From: a virus
Strand: one strand, 5' to 3'
DNA length: 35,069 nt
Virus record (IMG/VR): IMGVR_UViG_3300009184_000015
Location: 1-35,069 of that record
Every line of letters starts with the position of its first letter. Position 1 is the first letter of the stretch. Shown here one piece after another: positions 5,935-11,589 of the stretch. The position numbers and the translations under genes are program-made. The notes below the pieces were generated by a model. It worked only from the letters and a program-made list of their open reading frames with translations, did not search any database and was not told where the DNA came from.

Positions 5935-6493
5935 CTTAGGACTTACCGGCGAAGGCGGCGGGCAATACATCCGTTACAACGCAAGCACCGGCACCTGGAA
6001 CGTTGATGGCGAACAGATCCAACTAGGGCAATTCCTGGTAGATCCAACGAGCCTGAAAACAGGATGGGGAAAGATCGTGGCCGGATCATCACCGAGCTGG
6101 TCATGGGACACGCGGCCGGGTGTTAAAGGCGATCAGCCTAGCGATGAACACAAGCGCGGATTCTCTTTGCAAATGTATTCCAAAACGATTGGCCAGCGCG
6201 AGTGGTCCACCAACTCAGCTGGTAGCAACAAGGGATTGTCCGCAATTTGGGGGCAGATCTCGGACCAGGCGGTAGCTAACCCTGGCAAGGTGCCAGTCTT
6301 AAAGTTTACCGGCGCAACAGTTATCGCGATCGGCAAAGGATCCACCCAGGTACCGAATTTCGTCCTGGAAAAATGGGTCGATGCACCAGCCGATTTTGCT
6401 TTGTACGATCCACGTGGGTTTACTCAGGAACAAATTTCAAAACCAGCCCCAGCCAAGGCCCCAGCGCCAGCGGCATCTGACGACGAATTTTGA
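5924..6493 (+). CDS. Candidate phage ssDNA-binding protein
   Basis: A 189-residue protein with a beta-rich body (LGLTGEGGGQYIRYNA, FTGATVIAIGKGS) and a flexible Ala/Pro tail ending SDDEF. A disordered linker with an acidic tip and a terminal phenylalanine is the design of T7 gp2.5 and of bacterial SSB, where the tip contacts replication proteins. Position between a resolvase-like nuclease and the primase-helicase fits. An OB fold cannot be proven by eye. Strong Shine-Dalgarno (AAGGAG) before the start. A clear terminator follows the gene. Confidence 0.6.
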   Translation: MSFDLGLTGEGGGQYIRYNASTGTWNVDGEQIQLGQFLVDPTSLKTGWGKIVAGSSPSWSWDTRPGVKGDQPSDEHKRGFSLQMYSKTIGQREWSTNSAGSNKGLSAIWGQISDQAVANPGKVPVLKFTGATVIAIGKGSTQVPNFVLEKWVDAPADFALYDPRGFTQEQISKPAPAKAPAPAASDDEF

Positions 6494-6509
6494 TTAACCT
6501 TTGAGTAGG

Positions 6510-6539
6510 GGCCGCGGCTAATCCCCGCGGTCTTTTTTT
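6510..6539 (+). terminator. Terminator hairpin abutting the helicase start
   Basis: Stem of 8 bp including one G-T pair (GGCCGCGG / CCGCGGTC) with a 7-base loop, then seven Ts. It ends only three bases before the ATG of the primase-helicase. This should reduce transcription into the replication genes, so the helicase depends on read-through or antitermination. Confidence 0.8.
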
Positions 6540-6542
6540 CCC

Positions 6543-8441
6543 ATGACGGAATTGGTACAACACATAGAACAAGTCGCCCAGTATTTTTGGGGCGAACCAA
6601 ATACGAAGTTATCCAAACCTGGTAAAGAGATCCGGTTTGGAACCCATGGGTCCAAGTCAATCGATCTTGAAAAGGGAACCTGGTATGACCACGAACAAAA
6701 CGAAGGCGGCGGCGTATCAGATCTCATCAAGAAAGAAACTGGGGGCGCGAAGATCGAAGCCTGGATGAGTGAAAACTTAGGCATCCATCTCACGCCCAGG
6801 GCAAGCAAGACAGAAGATCTTAGGCCCATCATCCCGCGTCGCATCAAAGAAGTCTATCCGTACGTCAATGCGTACGGCGAGATCGTTTACGAAGTCATTC
6901 GCTTTGAGCCAAAAGACTTCCGGCAAAGGCGCCTGGAGAATGGCAAACACGTATGGAACCTTCAAGGCGTTACGCCCTTACCTTACAACCTTCCAGCTAT
7001 CCTGGAGCATCCGAGAAAGACTATCTTCCTGGTCGAAGGGGAGAAGGATGTCGAGGCCCTAAAGAAACTGGGATTGCTGGCATCTTGCAACTCAGGCGGT
7101 GCCAAGAAATGGACCCAGGATTTGAACCCGCATTTTGCCGGGCGCAAGATCATCGTATTGCCGGACAACGATGAGGCCGGCCGCAATCACGCTAAAGTCC
7201 TGGTCGAGCAATTGGCCAGCGTTGCCCAGGAAGTCCGCATCCTGGAACTGCCGAACCTGAAAGAGAAGGCCGATGTATTCGATTGGATACAGGACGGCGG
7301 ATCGAAGGACCAGCTGGTACAACTGGCCAAGGTCGCGCCCCTGGCAAAAGATTGGCAAGCACCCGTTAGCCCGCCCAGGTTACGCATTCTCACGTTAAAA
7401 GAGATCGCGCAATTGCCGCCAGTCACCTGGCTAGTCAATGGATTGATCCCAAAACAATCCCTGGCCATGATCTACGGCGAACCTGGCGGCGGTAAAACTT
7501 TCACGGCGCTAGATATTGCGCTTACCGTTGCACACGGCGCGCAATGGCATGGCCATGAAGTTACCAGGGGGCAAGTATTCTACGTGGCCGGCGAAGGCGT
7601 TGGCGGATTTAGAAAGCGGATCGGAGCCTGGCATCTGCATCACGAACGCGAAGAGCAAGCGCCATTCTTTCTGATTCCTAAAGCCGTCAACCTACTGGAT
7701 GACAACGAAATCTTGGACCTACTGCAAACGATCGAGACAACCAGGGACCCGGAACTCCCCGTCGCGATGGTGATATTCGATACGGTAGCTCGGTGCATGA
7801 TCGGCGGCGATGAGAACTCCGCCCAGGACATGGGAAAAGCGGTTAAGAACATGGACCTGGTACGCGAGGCCCTGGGGTGCGCCGTACTGCCCATCCATCA
7901 CTCCGGAAAAGATAGCAACAGAGGTGCCAGGGGATCTACTGCCCTCATAGGTGCCGTGGATGTCAGCATCAAAGTAGAGCGCGATAACGATCGCCTACTG
8001 CTCACCACCGAGAAACAGAAGGACGCCGAACCGTTACAACCGATGCAATTTAAGACGATCAGCGTTGAGCTGGCCACCGGTCCCTTGTCCCTGGAAGCGG
8101 AAACCAGCCTGGTATTGGAAGCCACCGACCAGCCAGCGGACATCGTGGCCAGGAAGAAGCTATCGGGCCAGCAAAGACTTATCCTGGACGCGTTGCACGA
8201 TGCGCTATCGAACGCCGGGGAACAGAGATCGATCGGCAACTACATTCCGAAGGGTTACTACTCGGTGAGCGAATCATTGTGGCGCGACTTCTCGATGAGC
8301 AAACAGATCAGCGATGGATCGGAAGATAGCAAGAAGAAAGCATTTTTACGCGCCGCGAAAGCGCTCCAGGAACGCGGCATTGTTGGCAAGTGGGACGATT
8401 ATTGTTGGATATGGAAGGACAGGCATGAACCTAAATTATGA
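6543..8441 (+). CDS. Primase-helicase (TOPRIM plus RepA/AAA_25 ATPase)
   Basis: A 632-residue fusion for replication fork opening and priming. The TOPRIM part has VEGEKD (Glu165) and LPDNDEAGR (Asp208, Asp210). The RecA-type motor has Walker A GEPGGGKT (312-319), a Walker B-like VIFDTVAR near residue 405, and the HHSGKDSNRGARGS motif typical of RepA-like hexameric helicases. The zinc-ribbon seen at the N-terminus of T7 gp4 is absent, so template recognition must differ or priming may be lost. The C-terminus (from about 540) is a helical, winged-helix-like tail. No Shine-Dalgarno is seen: the bases before ATG are the T-run of a terminator. Confidence 0.9.
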   Translation: MTELVQHIEQVAQYFWGEPNTKLSKPGKEIRFGTHGSKSIDLEKGTWYDHEQNEGGGVSDLIKKETGGAKIEAWMSENLGIHLTPRASKTEDLRPIIPRRIKEVYPYVNAYGEIVYEVIRFEPKDFRQRRLENGKHVWNLQGVTPLPYNLPAILEHPRKTIFLVEGEKDVEALKKLGLLASCNSGGAKKWTQDLNPHFAGRKIIVLPDNDEAGRNHAKVLVEQLASVAQEVRILELPNLKEKADVFDWIQDGGSKDQLVQLAKVAPLAKDWQAPVSPPRLRILTLKEIAQLPPVTWLVNGLIPKQSLAMIYGEPGGGKTFTALDIALTVAHGAQWHGHEVTRGQVFYVAGEGVGGFRKRIGAWHLHHEREEQAPFFLIPKAVNLLDDNEILDLLQTIETTRDPELPVAMVIFDTVARCMIGGDENSAQDMGKAVKNMDLVREALGCAVLPIHHSGKDSNRGARGSTALIGAVDVSIKVERDNDRLLLTTEKQKDAEPLQPMQFKTISVELATGPLSLEAETSLVLEATDQPADIVARKKLSGQQRLILDALHDALSNAGEQRSIGNYIPKGYYSVSESLWRDFSMSKQISDGSEDSKKKAFLRAAKALQERGIVGKWDDYCWIWKDRHEPKL

Positions 8442-8559
8442 GCTAAATGTAAGGGTTAACCCTATAAAAGACGGACAAAACGGACTTGTCCGGAGCCTGT
8501 GGATAACTTTGCTGGCGGACATTGACGGACAACACGGACAGACAAGGAGAACCAAATGA
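8425..8559 (+). CDS. Possible small protein across the repeat region (44 aa)
   Basis: Short frame starting MNLNYELNVRVNPIKDG with an AAGGA ribosome-binding site at good spacing. It overlaps the end of the helicase gene by 17 bases and the next gene by four (ATGA), which favours real translation. The body contains DGQ and GQ repeats only because the DNA holds CGGACA repeats. It is basic at the end and unrecognised. It may exist mainly to keep ribosomes moving across a DNA-level element. Confidence 0.45.
   Translation: MNLNYELNVRVNPIKDGQNGLVRSLWITLLADIDGQHGQTRRTK
8498..8506 (-). promoter_or_regulatory. Consensus DnaA box
   Basis: TTATCCACA on the minus strand, identical to the high-affinity bacterial DnaA box, lying inside the CGGACA repeat cluster. 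A single exact match alone could be chance; its location between helicase gene and iteron-like repeats makes recruitment of host DnaA plausible. Confidence 0.55.
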
Positions 8560-9236
8560 ATACAAGGGTTGTAGGGCGACGGACAAAGACGGACAAGGGA
8601 GCGCCAAGCACGGACAGACATTTCTCCTCTCTAGGAGAATGTCCTGTCTTGTCCGGCGGACCAGTTGATGCGTTGGATCGTTGGAAAGATTTAAACCAGG
8701 TGAAGATTTATCGTGATGAGTTGAATCGATTTAATGAAACCTGGGGCTATACAAGATCTTTCACTTTGTGCGGCGATGAGTTGGCAAGCAAGCTCCGCAA
8801 ACAAATGACGCTTATCCAGGAGACGGCCAGGGATGCTAAAGCGGGATATCTTGTCGAGCAGAGATGCGAGGCAATGATCCGGGGATTGCGCCTGGCAGAT
8901 CAAAGGATCCGCGAAGCTGGACACCAACCCGTGGACCGGACCGAGTGGCAAGCGGAACATCCGGCCGGGTTAGTAGTGAAACTGGTACGAACACGGGCCG
9001 CGATACCCCAGGATTCAGATTACGCGTACTTCGCCCTGGAAGATGTGGTCAAGTGGATCCCCAAGGAAGTGATCGAGCTAACCAAGCAATTCCCTGGGTC
9101 GTCAACGGTCAAGGTAACAACGGCCTTCGAGCAGATCCGCAAATCAACCGAAGAACGCCTGGCACGTGAGGCCGCGACGCCGAAGGTCAAGACGGGCGAC
9201 ACAATAATGGACCTGGACGATGACATCCCATTCTGA
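8556..9236 (+). CDS. Replication-block protein with SSB-type C-terminal tip
   Basis: A 226-residue protein of unknown fold. Its last residues, MDLDDDIPF, are nearly identical to the C-terminal tip of E. coli SSB (MDFDDDIPF), the peptide that docks exonuclease I, PriA, RecQ, RecO and other partners. The body does not look like an OB fold: it is mainly helical with DELASKLRKQMTLIQETARD and RCEAMIRGLRLADQRI. Start at 8556 has AAGGAG six to seven bases upstream. It follows the iteron region, and its first codons contain part of the repeats and hairpin. It may be a helicase loader, origin binder or SSB mimic; none is proven. Confidence 0.75.
   Translation: MNTRVVGRRTKTDKGAPSTDRHFSSLGECPVLSGGPVDALDRWKDLNQVKIYRDELNRFNETWGYTRSFTLCGDELASKLRKQMTLIQETARDAKAGYLVEQRCEAMIRGLRLADQRIREAGHQPVDRTEWQAEHPAGLVVKLVRTRAAIPQDSDYAYFALEDVVKWIPKEVIELTKQFPGSSTVKVTTAFEQIRKSTEERLAREAATPKVKTGDTIMDLDDDIPF
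8613..8648. other. Long imperfect stem-loop beside the iterons
   Basis: Arms pair over 15 bp with one bulged base on each side: GACAG-ACA-TTCTCCT against AGGAGAA-TGT-CTGTC, loop CTCT. It lies within the coding start of the SSB-tip gene and directly adjoins the last CGGACA copy. Single-strand initiation or regulation of translation are both possible. Confidence 0.5.
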
Positions 9237-9897
9237 GAAACCAAAGACACGCAAGTATTCGATACTCCCGGCGAGATCCGTCCAGGATGACAGTTTGCAC
9301 CCAACGACCTTCCGGGTCCTGGCCGCAATCTGTTTGCATACGAACGGATACGGCATTTGCTTTCCATCCAGGGAGACACTAGGCAGACACGTCAGCAGAT
9401 CGATTAAAACCGTCTCTACGCACGTCGGACGACTAATCAAGGCCGGGTATATCAGAAAGCTCCAACCAAAGGCCTATCCCTTTGCATTTCGCCGCAGATC
9501 AGCCTACTTCACGAATCGCTACCAGGTACTCTTCGATGGTCCTGGAACACCGATGCCGACCAGGGAGCAATTCCTAGCCGCAAGGCCTCTAATCGCAGAG
9601 GATGACGAATACCGGGAAGAGATGGACGACCTCAATAATAAGAAGGGGGGTATGGGGGGTGATAGCGAGCTAGTTCAGAGTATTGCTCAAGCATTCCGCC
9701 AGGGCGTCGAACGCGGGTCCGGCGTGGTCCGCGACGTGGCGGCAAGCCTGGAATGCGCCAGGCGACTGGCAGATAAGGGCGTGGATGCCGGCAAAGTGCT
9801 GGAGCTGGCAGTCCAGGCGACCATCGACAACCGGAAAAACCGCAAGGATCCACCGATGACGCTGGACCAAGTGGCAAAGTGGGGCGGATTAGAGTGA
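9220..9897 (+). CDS. Winged-helix replication protein (HTH_36-like)
   Basis: A 225-residue protein. Residues 20-80 form a helix-turn-helix of the type common in plasmid and phage replication initiators: HPTTFRVLAAICLHTN, then FPSRETLGRHVSRSIKTVS and HVGRLIKAGYIRK. A linker of Gly/Met follows, encoded by two G6 runs, and then a helical C-terminal domain (ECARRLADKGVDAGKVLELA). It overlaps the preceding gene by 17 bases. It is the best candidate to bind the CGGACA repeats, by analogy with iteron-binding initiators, but this is inference. Confidence 0.75.
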   Translation: MTSHSEKPKTRKYSILPARSVQDDSLHPTTFRVLAAICLHTNGYGICFPSRETLGRHVSRSIKTVSTHVGRLIKAGYIRKLQPKAYPFAFRRRSAYFTNRYQVLFDGPGTPMPTREQFLAARPLIAEDDEYREEMDDLNNKKGGMGGDSELVQSIAQAFRQGVERGSGVVRDVAASLECARRLADKGVDAGKVLELAVQATIDNRKNRKDPPMTLDQVAKWGGLE

Positions 9898-10051
9898 ATT
9901 TACAAAAGCCAATCGAACGTTTGGCCTTTGAAAGTGGCCAGGGGGTGCGTTTTTGCGCAATGCAACAAAAACAGGGTTTTGGGGTCCCCCCCATTGACTT
10001 AACTGTACGGGGCTTTCCCTCTAGATTTTTCAACTTTTTTGGATATAAAAA
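9898..10051. other. Non-coding gap with short dyads
   Basis: This 154-base stretch has small inverted repeats (TGGCC / GGCCA around 9913-9943 and GGGGTCCCC near 9980) and a -35-like TTGACT at 9994-9999, but no matching -10 at usual distance. A T-rich, then AT-rich segment precedes the next gene. I cannot assign a promoter or terminator with confidence. Confidence 0.3.
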
Positions 10052-10204
10052 ATGAGTCCATGGTTAATCATCGTTACTGGTGCAATTTACGCATATATCG
10101 GGGTGGAACAGGGTGTAAAAGGCAACCTGGCAATGGCCATCGTGTATAGCGGCTACGCGTTTAGCAATATTGGCTTGTATTACCTGGCTTTAGCTAAACC
10201 ATGA
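10052..10204 (+). CDS. Small two-span membrane protein (50 aa)
   Basis: A 50-residue protein starting MSPWLIIVTGAIYAYIGVEQ. Two hydrophobic segments (residues about 3-17 and 27-46) are joined by a short polar loop GVEQGVKGN, predicting a helical hairpin in the inner membrane. I have an impression of similar short proteins in other phages but know no function. A weak GGA lies 11 bases before the start. Its last 25 bases overlap the end of the HNH gene on the other strand. Confidence 0.6.
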   Translation: MSPWLIIVTGAIYAYIGVEQGVKGNLAMAIVYSGYAFSNIGLYYLALAKP

Positions 10205-10581
10205 ACACGTCTGCGTCGCAGTTTTGGAGTTTTCTTTTTATCCATAGTCTCTTGCCAATGCAAAATGCGGTGGCAATTAGAGCAAAGGGCAATACATTTG
10301 GTAATAATTTCGTGCATTGCCTTGGCATACGATCCATTTCTAACCAGGCCACTCACGGACTTTTTATCCGTACGAATGACGTGGTGAAAATCAAGGGCGG
10401 CCGGATGATCGAATCCGCAAAACATACATTCTTGCGTTTCTTTGAACTCGGCCCACAATTTGCGGTATGCAACCCTATTTTTTGCGGTGCCGGCCTGGTG
10501 CTTTGCTTTATTTTTTTGGTACCAACGCTTATTAGCCTCGGCGTTTTTGATGCCGCGAATTTTGGGATCTTTATACGGCAT
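10180..10581 (-). CDS. HNH endonuclease
   Basis: A 133-residue HNH nuclease. The zinc-supported site is clear: CMFC (Cys52, Cys55), LDFHHV (His66-His67), and CSNCHRILHW (Cys100, Cys103, His104). The basic N-terminus (YKDPKIRGIKNAEANKRWYQ) and Lys/Arg-rich tail should contact DNA. It is the only minus-strand gene in a long run of plus-strand genes and overlaps the tail of the small membrane gene, which looks like a free-standing homing endonuclease insertion. No intron or split gene is apparent next to it. No Shine-Dalgarno is visible. Confidence 0.8.
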   Translation of the reverse strand: MPYKDPKIRGIKNAEANKRWYQKNKAKHQAGTAKNRVAYRKLWAEFKETQECMFCGFDHPAALDFHHVIRTDKKSVSGLVRNGSYAKAMHEIITKCIALCSNCHRILHWQETMDKKKTPKLRRRRVHGLAKAR

Positions 10582-10613
10582 TTAGTTTTTAGATAGTATT
10601 TCTTAACATAACG

Positions 10614-10817
10614 ATGGAAAATAACATGGAATCAGAAAATCAGTATTGGGAAAAGCGTTGCGAGTTTTGGTGTGCAAATTACCTGAAACTTGCCCAGGCA
10701 GTAGGAAAGCTGATTCCATACGCAGATCGCGTCGATGATTATGGTGAACTTAAATACGAAGTAGAACGAGTAAAAAAAATCTTAATAAAGGATGCGTATG
10801 GACCAAGCGAACAGTAA
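10614..10817 (+). CDS. Hypothetical protein (67 aa)
   Basis: Not recognised. An acidic start is followed by YWEKRCEFWCANYLKLAQAVG and a charged helix YGELKYEVERVKKILIKD. The first ATG at 10614 lacks a Shine-Dalgarno, whereas a second at 10626 has GGAA six bases ahead, so the true product may be 63 residues. It overlaps the DUF3310 gene by 20 bases at its end. Confidence 0.6.
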   Translation: MENNMESENQYWEKRCEFWCANYLKLAQAVGKLIPYADRVDDYGELKYEVERVKKILIKDAYGPSEQ

Positions 10818-11007
10818 TCAAGTAGGCGGCACCCACTACACCAGCAAGTCGATTCAACCCTGGGACTATATCGTGGCTAATGAACTTGGCTACCTGGAAG
10901 GCAACGTAGTCAAATACGTGTCGCGCTGGAAGGATAAGGGCGGAATCGAGGATCTTAGAAAGGCTCGCCATTACCTGGACAAGCTTATTGAGGTTAATTT
11001 AAGATGA
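10798..11007 (+). CDS. DUF3310 protein (T7 gp1.7-like family)
   Basis: A 69-residue member of DUF3310, a family that in T7 is linked to nucleotide metabolism (gp1.7 nucleotide kinase). Family signature: VGGTHYTSKSIQPWDYI, then GYLEGNVVKYVSRWKDKGG and DLRKARHYLDKLI. Length equals the core domain alone. An ATG six bases upstream (10792) touches the AAAGG ribosome-binding site directly, so the start at 10798, with six-base spacing, is preferred. It overlaps the next gene by four bases. Confidence 0.85.
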   Translation: MDQANSNQVGGTHYTSKSIQPWDYIVANELGYLEGNVVKYVSRWKDKGGIEDLRKARHYLDKLIEVNLR

Positions 11008-11180
11008 TTTGCCAATTTTGCGTAGATGATAGTGGCTCTAATTTTTCGAAAACAGAAGTCCTGGAGACGAGAATGTATTGGGATCCTAATGATGAAATCT
11101 ATTACAACGAACGCCGTCGCCAATGCCTGGCTTGCGAGACGCGTTTTGCGACAGTAGAGAGGATGGTAGAGGATGACTAA
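11004..11180 (+). CDS. NrdR-type zinc-ribbon protein (58 aa)
   Basis: A 58-residue protein with the zinc-ribbon of the NrdR ribonucleotide-reductase repressor: ICQFC (Cys3, Cys6), TEVLETR, then RRRQCLACETRFATVE (Cys41, Cys44). In NrdR this part binds NrdR boxes; the ATP-cone domain that senses dATP/ATP is missing here. It could interfere with host control of deoxynucleotide supply or act on phage DNA. It is linked by a four-base overlap to the DUF3310 gene and an eight-base overlap to the small terminase. Confidence 0.75.
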   Translation: MICQFCVDDSGSNFSKTEVLETRMYWDPNDEIYYNERRRQCLACETRFATVERMVEDD

Positions 11181-11589
11181 GCTAACCGTGCGCCAGGCAC
11201 GTGCTTTATTAACGTCCCCGGAGAACCAGGAAAAGGTATCGGCCGAATTGGGCCACATTGCCCAAGCGGATATAACGGACGTCATCAGCTGGACCGGTGA
11301 CGTGGCCGTACTCAACGCCAGCGAAACCCTGGCCCCTCACGTACGTAAAGCAATTAAGAAAGTTCGGATCACTCCTGGCAAATATGGCAACTCTATCGAG
11401 GTAGAGATGCACGATAAACTGGGCGCCTTGCGTATGCTGGCCCGCGCGACAGGCATGATGGACCAAACCCCGGAAGAAAGTAATCGCCCGACGATGATCG
11501 GAATCAAATTGAATTTATCAAAAGTGGAAGAGGTAATCTATGCCAAGGAAAATGGGCGCGACGGGTCGGAACCGACAGACAGGGAATGA
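11173..11589 (+). CDS. terS: Terminase small subunit
   Basis: A 138-residue DNA-recognition subunit of the packaging motor, terminase_2-like. It shows the N-terminal helix-turn-helix region (TVRQARALLTSPENQEKV) and the family stretch IEVEMHDKLGALRMLARATGMM typical of phage small terminases. Its gene overlaps the large subunit by 50 bases. It should bind the pac or cos site, which I could not locate. Assignment rests on motif and context. Confidence 0.85.
   Translation: MTKLTVRQARALLTSPENQEKVSAELGHIAQADITDVISWTGDVAVLNASETLAPHVRKAIKKVRITPGKYGNSIEVEMHDKLGALRMLARATGMMDQTPEESNRPTMIGIKLNLSKVEEVIYAKENGRDGSEPTDRE

Larger units (their letters stand above)
8452..8655. other. Candidate replication origin (CGGACA iterons, DnaA box, hairpin)
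   Basis: Within about 200 bases there are: a 12-bp palindrome AGGGTTAACCCT (8452-8463); seven CGGACA copies on the plus strand starting at 8472, 8516, 8526, 8535, 8580, 8590 and 8611, a CGGACT variant at 8481, and inverted TGTCCG copies ending at 8492 and 8655; a perfect DnaA box TGTGGATAA at 8498-8506; and a long imperfect hairpin at 8613-8648. Several repeats are 9-10 bases apart, about one helical turn. The repeats fall in different codon frames on the two sides of the gene boundary at 8556, so they are a DNA feature and not protein repeats. Confidence 0.6.

Noticed and set aside
6543-8441. Classification of the helicase as T7 gp4-type
   Set aside because: The N-terminal zinc ribbon of gp4 is missing and the motor motifs fit the RepA/AAA_25 type better.
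9994-10027. Possible promoter with TTGACT
   Set aside because: The nearest -10-like hexamer (TAGATT) is 22 bases away, too far for a normal sigma70 promoter.
10201-10596. Plus-strand frame opposite the HNH gene (131 codons)
   Set aside because: The HNH frame has a complete catalytic and zinc motif; this one has no recognisable features and no ribosome-binding site.
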